Source: an uncultured Acetatifactor sp. (GTDB taxonomy: Bacteria > Bacillota > Clostridia > Lachnospirales > Lachnospiraceae). From it: a stretch of DNA of 64,000 nucleotides. Below the pieces are notes generated by a model, which saw nothing but the letters and a program-made list of their open reading frames with translations, did not search any database and had not been told where the DNA came from. Position 1 is the stretch's first letter, and each line of letters starts with the position of its first letter. This document shows positions 25,717-34,481 of this stretch, one piece after another. The DNA is taken from assembly GCA_947586055.1 (NCBI GenBank), contig CANPXL010000001.1, positions 145,455-209,454 of the forward strand, in the 5' to 3' direction. The position numbers and the translations under genes were made by a program.

Positions 25717-25771
25717 TTTCTTCCCCTTTGGAAATCAATAGAAACATCTTTACTGATTCATCGTTTTTATT

Positions 25772-25800
25772 ATTGTATCCCTAAAATCAATGTGTGTCAA
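25772..25800 (-). promoter_or_regulatory. Sigma-A promoter of the type IV pilus operon
   Basis: Minus strand: TTGACA (25800-25795), a 17-base spacer and TACAAT (25777-25772), about 55 bases ahead of the first prepilin gene. Confidence 0.8.
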
Positions 25801-25846
25801 GGATTCATGCAAATTTTTGGCGATTTTGGTGGACTTTTCTGAAAAT

Positions 25847-26404
25847 TCACCGGAAGCCTTCCGCAAAATAACAGGCTGCCATCTGGGCTCTGGAACTGAA
25901 AGGCGCCGTCTTTAAAAGTTCCCTGATCTGATCCGGCGTGTAAAACGAAGCCTGAATCTGTTCGTTCGCGGACGCTCTTCCGCCGTCGGGGACGCCCTGT
26001 ACCTCCGCATAAACAATATAGGTGGTGGTATCGGAGATGGCGACCGCGGCGAAGGAAGGCGGAAGGATTTTTTTGATTCTTACCAGTTTAAGCCCGGTTT
26101 CTTCCAGAAGTTCCCTTTCCACACATTCTTCCACGGTTTCTCCCGGCTCCAGCATGCCGGCGCAGAGATTGTATATGCTTTGGTTTACCCCCATGCGAAA
26201 TTCCTTTAAAAGAAGCAGTTTTTCCCCGCAGGTGGCCACGACGGAAACGCCGCTGGGCGCCTTACCGAGTTCTTCGGGGCCGTTCAGCTGCCGGCGGCTT
26301 ACCATCTCATAAGTTTTTTCCTTTCCAAGGCGGTTCAGATATGTAAGCTCATAATGCTTTAAATACCTGCCGTCAAATACCTTCTGAAATCCGATCAGTT
26401 TCAT
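25847..26404 (-). CDS. NUDIX hydrolase (ADP-ribose pyrophosphatase-like)
   Basis: 185 residues. The complete NUDIX box is present as GMLEPGETVEECVERELLEE followed by TGL, supplying the metal-binding Glu residues. The flanking N-terminal strand SVVATCGEKLLLLKEFRMGV is typical of ADP-ribose and nucleotide-sugar pyrophosphatases; the actual substrate is not known. Start at 26404 (MKLIGFQKV) is preferred; 26416 is also possible. It overlaps the 3' end of the RNase gene by 32 bases, implying coupled translation. Confidence 0.88.
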   Translation of the reverse strand: MKLIGFQKVFDGRYLKHYELTYLNRLGKEKTYEMVSRRQLNGPEELGKAPSGVSVVATCGEKLLLLKEFRMGVNQSIYNLCAGMLEPGETVEECVERELLEETGLKLVRIKKILPPSFAAVAISDTTTYIVYAEVQGVPDGGRASANEQIQASFYTPDQIRELLKTAPFSSRAQMAACYFAEGFR

Positions 26405-27776
26405 CTGTATTCGCATCCTTTCCGGTACTCTGCAGTTGCTCCGACAGCGGAGGATATCCCTTTTTTCGTGTCAATTCCACGAGACCCAGCGGCGTAATGT
26501 CCACAACGGTCGTCCTTACATGATCTCTGCGAACCAGAGCGCGCAGGAAGTCCAGCAGCTCCTGCTCGCTTTCCTTCCGGCTCATATTGACAAAATCCAC
26601 GAGAATGATCCCGGAAAGGTTCCGCAGTCTCAGCTGGATGGCAATTTCCGCCGCGGCTTCCCTGTTCAGCTTCCGCACGGCCTGCTCCTGTTCTCTCCCT
26701 GTCTCGTTTTTTCCGGAATTTACATCGATGACGGTCAATGCCTCCGTCGGCTCGATCACGAGATACCCTCCGGATTTTAGCCATACCTTTGGCTTCAGCG
26801 CCGCTTCTATCCGGCTCCCCAGAGAATACAGCCTTGCGAGGGAAAAGTCCGCGTCCTGATAAAGCCGCAGTTTCATTTCAGGGAAATGGTCGGCGCAGTA
26901 TCGGCTCATTTCCTCAAATAAAGTGGGATCATCGGTGACGATCTCGCGGTATTCCTCCGGGTACGTCAGATGGGAAAGCGCGTCCTCCCACGCGGGCGCG
27001 GCTTTCAGCAGGCAGGAACGGCTGCTTCGTGTTCTCGCGTCCCGAAGCAGCCGGAACAGCTTCCCGGTCAGCTCGTAAAAATGAGGGAGCAGCCCGTCCT
27101 TTTCCTGCATTTCCCGGACCATTCCCGCTCTCGTTCTCACAATAACGCCGACAGACGGAAGCGGAAAGGTTTGGGAACACAGCGCCGGCTTCTCTGCGTC
27201 CGGAAACAGAACCGCCGGTTCCTGACACAGACCGCCCTCCGGAGTGAGAAGCCCCTTTTTGGCAAAAAGATCCGATACGGTATCGCGCACATTTCTGTCA
27301 AGCTTTGCGGAAAAACTCACTCTGCTCCCGGAACCGAGAGTCAGGGCAAAATAATCGTTGACCAGAGAGATCCGGGTTGTGACGGAAGGCTGCTTGTTTT
27401 TCTGAGCCTTTCGTTCCATCTGTACCAGAATCTCGTCTCCCTCCAGGATTCTTCCGTCATAAGTTCTGTTTGTCAGAAAGGGCTCTTTTGCCTTGTCAAG
27501 CGGCAGAAAGCAGACTTCCTTCTCTTCGATCTCCACAAAACAGGCGTCAATATTATGCACCACATGGCAGACTTTCCCGACGTAGACCGTGCCAATGGCA
27601 TCCGAAGATTCCGGCGGGAAAACGGACGCCGCCAGCAGTCTGTCGCCGCGCACGAAAAATGCGCCGGGCCGTCCTTTGTATTTCGTAAAAATCATTTTTC
27701 CGTCGTCGGTTTCATACAGTTTCCGCTCTTCTTCCGTGACGGTTACGGAAGAACCCGGCGAGATCCGGCGGCTCAT
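26373..27776 (-). CDS. rng: Ribonuclease E/G family endoribonuclease
   Basis: 467 residues. The N-terminal S1-like part (GTVYVGKVCHVVHNIDACFV) is followed by the RNase H-like fold and the catalytic domain. The magnesium-binding aspartates are in ALTVIDVNSG and GIILVDFVNM, and the C-terminal core ends VDITPLGLVELTRKKG. The zinc-link CPxC pair usually found just after this point is missing. The enzyme would process rRNA or decay mRNA. It overlaps the DUF2344 gene by four bases. Confidence 0.92.
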   Translation of the reverse strand: MSRRISPGSSVTVTEEERKLYETDDGKMIFTKYKGRPGAFFVRGDRLLAASVFPPESSDAIGTVYVGKVCHVVHNIDACFVEIEEKEVCFLPLDKAKEPFLTNRTYDGRILEGDEILVQMERKAQKNKQPSVTTRISLVNDYFALTLGSGSRVSFSAKLDRNVRDTVSDLFAKKGLLTPEGGLCQEPAVLFPDAEKPALCSQTFPLPSVGVIVRTRAGMVREMQEKDGLLPHFYELTGKLFRLLRDARTRSSRSCLLKAAPAWEDALSHLTYPEEYREIVTDDPTLFEEMSRYCADHFPEMKLRLYQDADFSLARLYSLGSRIEAALKPKVWLKSGGYLVIEPTEALTVIDVNSGKNETGREQEQAVRKLNREAAAEIAIQLRLRNLSGIILVDFVNMSRKESEQELLDFLRALVRRDHVRTTVVDITPLGLVELTRKKGYPPLSEQLQSTGKDANTDETDRISEGI

Positions 27777-28543
27777 GGCGTCCTCTCCTGTTCTGCCTGT
27801 GCGAAAGGCTCTTCAAAACCGATTTCACCCAGAGACACAAAGGTTTCCTCACCGGTCTCGCGGACCGTTTTCGTGAAAATATCCTGCCTTGCGACGGCCA
27901 GCGCATGTTCTTCCAGCGTCATTCCCCCGTGCCGGAGAAGCGTTTCCATCAGCAGGGCCGGTTTGATATTGTTGCCGCTGGAGGCGTCCACCAGCAGGAA
28001 AAAACTGTCGTTTCGCCAGGACAGTTCATAGATGCCCGGCCGCAGATCTACCGTGCGCACGCCGTTTTTTGTCTGTTTTTCCACCAAAATTTCCCCCTGT
28101 GACAGGAAGGAATCGATCAGCCGTTGGGCGGCGGTGTCATTCCAGTCCTGCGGGCGCTTCCCTTCCCGAAAGCGGACGGTATAGGAAGCGGCGGCAACGC
28201 TGGCCATGGCGTTTCCGGCATTTTCCGGCAGAATGCGTGCGCTGACTGCGTCCAGTCCCCTGACGCCCACGGCGTTCAGGCGTTTTACCATTGTCTCGCA
28301 GGCTGTCATGCCATTCTCGGCCTTTGGCAGAGCGTTGATCTGGATATCCATATACTCGCCGTCGCTGACAATTCCAACGCCAAGCGGCGCCGCAAAGGTC
28401 ATGATCTGATGCGGACTGAATCCCTCGGTATAGGTAATGTCTATCTCGGCCCGGCGGATGGCTTTCTGGAAATAGCGCATGACGTCGAGGTGGCCGATAA
28501 ACCGCACAGGGCCGTATTTTCTGAACTTTATTCTCACTTTCAT
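27773..28543 (-). CDS. DUF2344 / TIGR03936-type protein, partner of radical SAM enzyme
   Basis: 256 residues. The start MKVRIKFRKYGPVRFIGHLD with MRYFQKAIRRAEIDITYTEG and FSPHQIMTFAAPLGVG is the hallmark of this family, which often occurs next to, or fused to, the TIGR03960 radical SAM proteins. The biochemical function is not established; an RNA- or tRNA-linked role is only a guess from the RNase neighbour. It lies between the radical SAM gene and rng. Confidence 0.9.
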   Translation of the reverse strand: MKVRIKFRKYGPVRFIGHLDVMRYFQKAIRRAEIDITYTEGFSPHQIMTFAAPLGVGIVSDGEYMDIQINALPKAENGMTACETMVKRLNAVGVRGLDAVSARILPENAGNAMASVAAASYTVRFREGKRPQDWNDTAAQRLIDSFLSQGEILVEKQTKNGVRTVDLRPGIYELSWRNDSFFLLVDASSGNNIKPALLMETLLRHGGMTLEEHALAVARQDIFTKTVRETGEETFVSLGEIGFEEPFAQAEQERTP

Positions 28544-28608
28544 CAGGCAGCGCTCCTTTGGTTATGCCTCGTATAATAACGATATTGATGCCATACATCC
28601 GGCAGGAC

Positions 28609-30483
28609 TTATGTCCTTGCGATGGCGCAGATCCCGCATCCGAACCCTGCGGCGCCGCAGCCCTGGCACTTTACCCTGCAGTTTTCGGAAGTTTCTTCCC
28701 GCTTCGCCTTCTCCCACTCACGGCGCAGAAATTCCTTTGACACGCCGCAGTCGATAAAATCCCATGGCAGAAGTTCGTCCAGAGAGCGTTCTCTTGTAAA
28801 AAAATCAGGCGACAGACCGCATTCCTGCATGGTTTCAAGCCATCTTGCATTATTGTAATACTCGCCCCAGGCGTCAAATACAGACCCCTTTTCGTAGACA
28901 CGTTTTATCACTTCACAAAGCCTTCTGTCGCCTCTGGCCAGAATCCCCTCCATCACGCTGGCATCCGCTTCGTGCCAGTTGTACTTGATACTCTTCTGGT
29001 TCAACTGGCTTCCGATGGCGGTTCTGGTCTGGTACGCCTTTTCGAGGAATTCTTCCTTCGTGCACTGCGCGGCCCACTGGAAGGGAGTAAAGGGCTTCGG
29101 CACAAAAAACGACGTGCTTGCAACGATCTGAACTCTGCCGTTTACCCTTTTTTCCTTCGGCACCGTCTCATAAAAAAGGGCCGCAATTTTGTTGCACAAC
29201 TGGGCGATCCCCTGAATATCCTCCACTGTCTCTGTGGGCAGGCCAAGCATAAAATAAAGCTTTACTCTGGTCCAGCCCCCTTCAAAGGCAAGTCTGGCTC
29301 CGTTCAGGATGGCTTCCTCGGTAAGCCCCTTGTTGATCACATTGCGCAGTCGCTGGCTTCCCGCCTCCGGCGCAAAAGTGAGACTGGATTTTTTGACGTC
29401 CTGCACCTTGCTCATCACATCCAGAGAAAAAGCGTCGATACGCAGGGAAGGCAGGGAAATGTTGGTATGGCTCCCGGCGCATTCCTCCATCAGGAAATTT
29501 ACAAGCTCCGACAGCTGGGAATAGTCGCTGGAACTTAAGGAGCTTAAAGATATCTCTTCCTGCCCGGTGTTCTTTAACAGCGCTTTGGCGTATTGCTTCA
29601 GGGTATCTGCGTCCCTCTCCCGGACGGGGCGGTAGATCTGTCCCGCCTGACAGAAACGGCAGCCCCGGATACAGCCTCTCTGGATCTCCAGCACCACTCT
29701 GTCCTGGGTGATCTTGATAAAAGGCACCACGGGCTTTACAGGATACGGTGCTTCCGACATATGATCCACGATCTCCTTGCGCACTTTTTCGGGAACGCCC
29801 TCCTTCGTGGGAACAAAACTTTTCAGCGTGCCGTCCTCCCCGTAGGAAGGCTCATAAAATCCGGGCGCATACATCCCCGGAATTTCTCTTGCCGCGCGCA
29901 GAAGAAATTCCTGTCTGTCAAGGCCGAGATCCCTGCATTCCAGATACAGATCCAGCAGATTCCGATACTGCGTTTCGCCTTCTCCGATGTAAAAGAGATC
30001 AAAAAAATCCGCCAACGGCTCCGGGTTATATGTACAGGGGCCGCCTCCGATCACAATGGGACAGTCTTCTCCGCGCTGTGACGCGCTGAGCGGAATCCCG
30101 CTCAGATCCAGGATCTGAAGAATGTTGGTGTAGCACATCTCATACTGAATCGTGATTCCGAGAAAATCAAAGGATTTGACCGGATCCTGCGATTCCAGTG
30201 CAAAAAGCGGGATCTTCTGCCGTCTCATAATGGCGTCCAGATCCACCCAGGGGGAATACACTCTTTCGCACCAGACGTCCGGCATGTCATTCAGGATGTG
30301 ATAGAGAATCTGAATCCCAAGATGTGACATGCCGATCTCATAAACGTCGGGGAAACACATAGCAAAACGTATTCTGACCCGGGAGGGATCTTTTACTACG
30401 GAATTGTATTCGCAGCCGATATAGCGTTCCGGCTTTTCGATCTGCATCAGAATCTCTTCGGACAGAGCAAGTTTTTCACCCAT
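28609..30483 (-). CDS. B12-binding-type radical SAM protein (TIGR03960 family)
   Basis: 624 residues. The N-terminal part (MCFPDVYEIGMSHLGIQIL) is a cobalamin-binding-like Rossmann region. The radical SAM core follows with the 4Fe-4S motif RGCIRGCRFCQAG near residue 277. The C-terminus has a Cys-rich tail (CRVKCQGCGAAGFGCGIC), which could hold another cluster. It is the first gene of the radical SAM-DUF2344-rng-nudix set. The reaction is unknown. Confidence 0.92.
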   Translation of the reverse strand: MGEKLALSEEILMQIEKPERYIGCEYNSVVKDPSRVRIRFAMCFPDVYEIGMSHLGIQILYHILNDMPDVWCERVYSPWVDLDAIMRRQKIPLFALESQDPVKSFDFLGITIQYEMCYTNILQILDLSGIPLSASQRGEDCPIVIGGGPCTYNPEPLADFFDLFYIGEGETQYRNLLDLYLECRDLGLDRQEFLLRAAREIPGMYAPGFYEPSYGEDGTLKSFVPTKEGVPEKVRKEIVDHMSEAPYPVKPVVPFIKITQDRVVLEIQRGCIRGCRFCQAGQIYRPVRERDADTLKQYAKALLKNTGQEEISLSSLSSSDYSQLSELVNFLMEECAGSHTNISLPSLRIDAFSLDVMSKVQDVKKSSLTFAPEAGSQRLRNVINKGLTEEAILNGARLAFEGGWTRVKLYFMLGLPTETVEDIQGIAQLCNKIAALFYETVPKEKRVNGRVQIVASTSFFVPKPFTPFQWAAQCTKEEFLEKAYQTRTAIGSQLNQKSIKYNWHEADASVMEGILARGDRRLCEVIKRVYEKGSVFDAWGEYYNNARWLETMQECGLSPDFFTRERSLDELLPWDFIDCGVSKEFLRREWEKAKREETSENCRVKCQGCGAAGFGCGICAIART

Positions 30484-30516
30484 TTTTCGGTCTCCTTACT
30501 GTGTTGATACGGATGA

Positions 30517-31800
30517 TTACGGGGAAGTGTTTTCCCTGTGGCGGAGTGCTTCCTTCATCCTGCGCAGAGTGTCCGTCGTGGCTTCCTCGCCTGAGTAACG
30601 GACCTGTTCGTAAATCTCTGCCATCCGTTTCTCCCCAAGGCGCTCGCCGCACTCTCTCGCCGTGAGAACGCAAAGCTTTTCCGGCCTGCCCTCCGTCAGT
30701 TCTTCGGTGGAAGACAGAATCCGTTTTTTGTAGAGCCGGCGGATCTTCTGCGCCGGGCTTAAATATTCCGACAGTTTCCGTCCCTTTATCGGAACGGGCT
30801 GAATATCGCATTTTTCTCTTACGTCCGGTTCCGTCATGCGTTCCTCTTCCTTCTGCGCAAAAGACCTTCCATGAAAAAAATGTCTCCGCAGAAACCGGAT
30901 CAGACGGAAGAGAAATACAAGCAGTCCGAATGCCAGCAGACAGGACGCCGCCGTATAGGCCGCAAACTCCAGGATTTTCCAGATCAGGGCCGGTTCCTTC
31001 ATTTCAATGGTATGGGGAACAGTCTGCTCCGGGAATCCCGGTTCCTGCAATATCTCAGCGGGGGGAGCCGTCTCCCGGGGAGAAGTGTGAAACAGCGACC
31101 GCAGCACATTTTGTATTCCCCGCTTTAAGGCGATCCACCACGCGCCGTAACTTCCGAGGTTGACAAGGAACAGAGACACGCCGGCTCCGGCGGCCACAAA
31201 GGCAAAAGCCATGCGGAATCCAGACCGGAACATGTCCGAGGCCGGAAAATATCCCGCGCTCTTTTCGTTTACGGAGAGAAATTCCAGATACTGCCGGATG
31301 TAGAGCGTCAGCGCATACAGTCCAAGGGCTCCGCACAGAGTGACAACATACCACACTTCCCATCCCCGGACGGCCTGATATTTCAGCAGAAAGACGCATG
31401 CGCCCGTCGCCAGTATCCCCAGCGCCGGATGGATGGGCGCTGTGCGCTCCCCTGCGCGGCCCGCGTGGATAAAAAGGGACTGCAGCAGATATCCGCCCGC
31501 GCAGACGCCCGCAAGAAAAGCCGTGACGGACCCGCCCATGATATACAGCGCTCCGGGCAGGATCACGCCCGCGGCCAGATGGGATAAAAACAGATTGAAG
31601 AATCCGCGAAACCGTCTTCTCAGGCAGGAATACAGCATCGGCAGAATACCGCATACCGCCCAGAGAAGCAGTAAAACCCACGCTCCTCTCTCATACCCGG
31701 CTGCAAGGCCCCACACGGTGAGCGCCGGCGCAAACAGCATCCAGTGGTTTGTCTGCTGTGTCAGGATTTCCAGAAGCAGTTCTGTCTTTCTGTCCCTCAT
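30517..31800 (-). CDS. Multi-pass membrane protein with DUF4129-like C-terminus
   Basis: 427 residues. About six membrane helices fill the first 210 residues, followed by an extracytoplasmic loop and a further membrane helix (AASCLLAFGLLVFLFRLI). The cytoplasmic tail (LSPAQKIRRLYKKRIL, then LTARECGERLG and AEIYEQVRYSG) resembles the DUF4129 tails of transglutaminase-linked membrane proteins. No transglutaminase domain is visible. It belongs to the MoxR-DUF58 cluster, transcribed in the same direction. Confidence 0.6.
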   Translation of the reverse strand: MRDRKTELLLEILTQQTNHWMLFAPALTVWGLAAGYERGAWVLLLLWAVCGILPMLYSCLRRRFRGFFNLFLSHLAAGVILPGALYIMGGSVTAFLAGVCAGGYLLQSLFIHAGRAGERTAPIHPALGILATGACVFLLKYQAVRGWEVWYVVTLCGALGLYALTLYIRQYLEFLSVNEKSAGYFPASDMFRSGFRMAFAFVAAGAGVSLFLVNLGSYGAWWIALKRGIQNVLRSLFHTSPRETAPPAEILQEPGFPEQTVPHTIEMKEPALIWKILEFAAYTAASCLLAFGLLVFLFRLIRFLRRHFFHGRSFAQKEEERMTEPDVREKCDIQPVPIKGRKLSEYLSPAQKIRRLYKKRILSSTEELTEGRPEKLCVLTARECGERLGEKRMAEIYEQVRYSGEEATTDTLRRMKEALRHRENTSP

Positions 31801-31818
31801 ACCGTTCCTTCCGAAATT

Positions 31819-32937
31819 TCAGATGTGGATCAGCTGTACATGCTCCCTCAGCGCTTCCGGCAGAATGGGAGGTTTGCTGCCGGAGACCGGGTAAAACCAG
31901 CGATATTCCCCGCCGCCCGCCTGATATCTGCCAAGAAGCGCCAGAAAATCATCATAGTGGTTCGGCGAGACAAAGCAGGTGATCACATCGCCCGCGTCGC
32001 TGAGGATCTTTTCTCCGAATGTATCCACAAAATTTACGGGTTTCCGTTCCGGATCGATCCTCGCCAGAGTCCGGTAAATAAAATCCATGTGGCTTCCTCC
32101 CGTCCCGGGAGATACGGCCACATAACGCCCCGATTCCATATCCATGCCGTTTCCATAGCACGATACCAGAAGCCCCTGATTCAGAAATTCCAGACAGATC
32201 CCCGCTGCAATCTGAATCGCCGCTTCCACGCAGTCCTCTTTTTTCAGGATGCTGTCATCCTGCAGATTGAAAAAAACACGAACGCTTCTCAGGGAAGTAT
32301 AATTTTTCAGATTGACCTTCAGTTCGCCTGTCTTTGCGGTAGCCTTCCAGTTGACGGAACGCATGCTGTCGAAGGGCTGATATTCCCGGATGCCCCGGTA
32401 CTCAAAAGGATCCTCCAGAAGATTGCGCCTGACCAGGATCTCACCGTTCAGTCTGGCAAGAGCCCGGGAAAGCTCTTCGCTGTTCCATGGCCTCGGATAG
32501 ACATATAGCTGTGTCCGGACGGAAACGGTCGTTAGAAAACTGGTCGTCAGGAGAAGATCAGACGCGATCAGATCGGCGCCGTCAATCACATAAAAGCCCC
32601 GCTTTGTCCCCTTAAATTTCAGCGTTCGCGTCACACGTTCTCCGCTCCCTGCGCGGAATATATCGTACCGATAATACCGGTCCGTGGTTTTGGAGCCTCT
32701 GTCCGTACCGAAATCAAGACGGCGGTCCGTCTGAAATTTTACTTTCAGCATGGCAAGAGGAAGACGTTTTCTGTTTTCGACCACTTCTTTCAGCTCGCCC
32801 TGCTCTCCCTGAAAAATATGATCCTGCGCAAAGGAGAAAGAAACCTTCAGCCCTGAAAGCCAAAGGCGTCTGTACAGCCTGAGCTGTCCGTAATATAAAA
32901 GCAAAAACAGCAAGACGATCAGGACTAATCGGATCAT
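31819..32937 (-). CDS. DUF58 domain protein
   Basis: 372 residues. One N-terminal membrane helix (MIRLVLIVLLFLLLYYG) precedes a soluble region. The DUF58 signature FEYRGIREYQPFDSMRSVNW then KATAKTGELKV lies near residue 190, leading into a vWA-like fold. DUF58 proteins work with MoxR ATPases as chaperone-like adaptors for membrane or envelope complexes. It overlaps moxR by four bases (ATGA). Confidence 0.9.
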   Translation of the reverse strand: MIRLVLIVLLFLLLYYGQLRLYRRLWLSGLKVSFSFAQDHIFQGEQGELKEVVENRKRLPLAMLKVKFQTDRRLDFGTDRGSKTTDRYYRYDIFRAGSGERVTRTLKFKGTKRGFYVIDGADLIASDLLLTTSFLTTVSVRTQLYVYPRPWNSEELSRALARLNGEILVRRNLLEDPFEYRGIREYQPFDSMRSVNWKATAKTGELKVNLKNYTSLRSVRVFFNLQDDSILKKEDCVEAAIQIAAGICLEFLNQGLLVSCYGNGMDMESGRYVAVSPGTGGSHMDFIYRTLARIDPERKPVNFVDTFGEKILSDAGDVITCFVSPNHYDDFLALLGRYQAGGGEYRWFYPVSGSKPPILPEALREHVQLIHI

Positions 32938-33884
32938 ACCTTAAAATCCTCAGTGGGGACGACCGTTTCATGCAGGATCTGTTCCACCAGCGCGCCTGCC
33001 ACATCCTGCCCGCCGGAACCGAACACAGGCACAATGCGGTGAGCCAGCACAGGCACGGCAAGGGCTCTGATGTCGTCCGGAGAGACGTAATTTCTGCCGT
33101 CCAGATACGCATACGCCTTGGCGCATCGAAGCAGCGCAAGACTTCCGCGGGTGCTGACGCCCGCAAGGACCTGCTCCCTTTCTCTGGTTGCCCGCACAAT
33201 GTCGATCAGATATTCCCTGACGCAAGGGTGTACGAATACGGCGTTTGCCTCCGCCCGGGCGCGCAGGATCTCATCGCCGGTGACGACGCTCTCCAGCGTC
33301 GTAAGGGGATCCGTCTCCATATAGCGGTCCAGAACCTCAAGCTCCTGTTCCCTTTCGGGAAGACCCATGGAAAGCTTCATGAGAAACCGGTCCATCTGTG
33401 CCTCCGGCAGCGGAAACGTGCCCGCGGTCTCCACCGGATTCTGGGTGGCAATGACAAAGAAAGGCGCCGGCAGGGCCAGGGTCTCTCCGTCGATGGTGAC
33501 CTGGCGCTCCTCCATACATTCCAGAAGGCCGGCCTGGGTTCTCGGGGTTGCCCGGTTGATTTCGTCGGCGAGAAGGAAATTCGTGAAAACAGGGCCCCTT
33601 CTCAGGACAAATTCGTTCGTCCTGCGGTCAAAGATATTGATGCCGGTAATGTCGCCGGGAAGCAGGTCCGGCGTAAACTGGATCCGTGAAAAATTCAGGG
33701 AGACGGTTCTGGCAACGGTCTTTGCCAGTTTTGTCTTCCCGGTTCCCGGCACATCCTCCAGAAGAACGTGCCCGTCCGCGAGAAGCGCCGTCAGAAGACA
33801 GCGCGCCGTATGTTCCTGCCCTACGATGACTTTGGAAATGTTCGTCAGGATCTTTTCGGAAAGAATGCGGCCGGAATGCTCCAT
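32934..33884 (-). CDS. MoxR family AAA+ ATPase
   Basis: 316 residues. It has Walker A EDVPGTGKTKLAKTVA, Walker B LLADEINRATPRTQAG with the MEERQVTIDGE insert, sensor 1 FFVIATQNPVETAG, and sensor 2/Arg finger TRGSLALLRCAKAYA. MoxR ATPases act with DUF58/vWA proteins in assembly or folding of other complexes. It leads the moxR-DUF58-DUF4129 run. The ATG at 33884 follows AGGAACCTGATCAGCT. Confidence 0.95.
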   Translation of the reverse strand: MEHSGRILSEKILTNISKVIVGQEHTARCLLTALLADGHVLLEDVPGTGKTKLAKTVARTVSLNFSRIQFTPDLLPGDITGINIFDRRTNEFVLRRGPVFTNFLLADEINRATPRTQAGLLECMEERQVTIDGETLALPAPFFVIATQNPVETAGTFPLPEAQMDRFLMKLSMGLPEREQELEVLDRYMETDPLTTLESVVTGDEILRARAEANAVFVHPCVREYLIDIVRATREREQVLAGVSTRGSLALLRCAKAYAYLDGRNYVSPDDIRALAVPVLAHRIVPVFGSGGQDVAGALVEQILHETVVPTEDFKV

Positions 33885-33937
33885 AGCTGATCAGGTTCCT
33901 TTCTTCTTTTACCGTTTCACAGGCTGTTCTCTGTAAA

Positions 33938-33967
33938 ATTGTACTACCTTACGGCAGCGGTTGTCCA
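33938..33967 (-). promoter_or_regulatory. Probable moxR promoter
   Basis: Minus strand: TGGACA (33967-33962), an 18-base spacer and TACAAT (33943-33938), about 50 bases ahead of the moxR ATG. Confidence 0.5.
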
Positions 33968-34112
33968 TAGTTAATTCACAAAAAGTCCGGACGCATCCCC
34001 GCGCTTCCCCTTCTCATCCGGATGTTAATTTTGCCGGTTTTCAAAGACGGACGCATAAAAGGAAGGAACGCGCATATTTTATAATAATCCATTGGACGGG
34101 TCAGGCATTGCG

Positions 34113-34481
34113 ATGAATGAGGTAAGCACGGAAAACAGACTGCGGCTTTTAAAACAGATCCGGCTGCGGTACGAGGAAGATCAGAACGATTTGAGCAGCC
34201 GGGAACGGATCCTGTACGGACACAGCAGCCGTCCGGCCGTCGCCAGATACAATTATGACGGGAACAGACGGGAAGAGGAACTGTCGGAAGGGCAGCCTTC
34301 ATCTTTTCGTCTGCGCCTTGCCGTAGCGCTGCTTCTGGCCGCGGCGGTGATCTTCATGGACAGGAACCGGATCAGTCTGGCCGGGATCACCTCGGATCAG
34401 GTCTATGGGGCGATCTCGGCCGACTATGAGGAAAAGCTTGAGGAATGGGCGTCGGATCGCGGTCTACAGCCGCCCACATAA
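34113..34481 (+). CDS. Small single-pass membrane protein, unknown
   Basis: 122 residues. The N-terminal half is charged and likely cytoplasmic (NRLRLLKQIRLRYEEDQND). One membrane helix (LRLAVALLLAAAVIFM) follows, then a short acidic outer tail (ISADYEEKLEEWASD). I recognise no family. It runs against the helicase gene and overlaps its end by 18 bases. Upstream, GCATA at 34053 and CATATTTTA at 34073 are 15 bases apart, faintly like a sporulation sigma G/F promoter, which is only a suggestion. Shine-Dalgarno pairing is weak. Confidence 0.55.
   Translation: MNEVSTENRLRLLKQIRLRYEEDQNDLSSRERILYGHSSRPAVARYNYDGNRREEELSEGQPSSFRLRLAVALLLAAAVIFMDRNRISLAGITSDQVYGAISADYEEKLEEWASDRGLQPPT

Noticed and set aside
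34053..34081. Sporulation sigma G/F promoter ahead of the small membrane protein
   Set aside because: The -35 fits, but the -10 (CATATTTTA) matches only partly.
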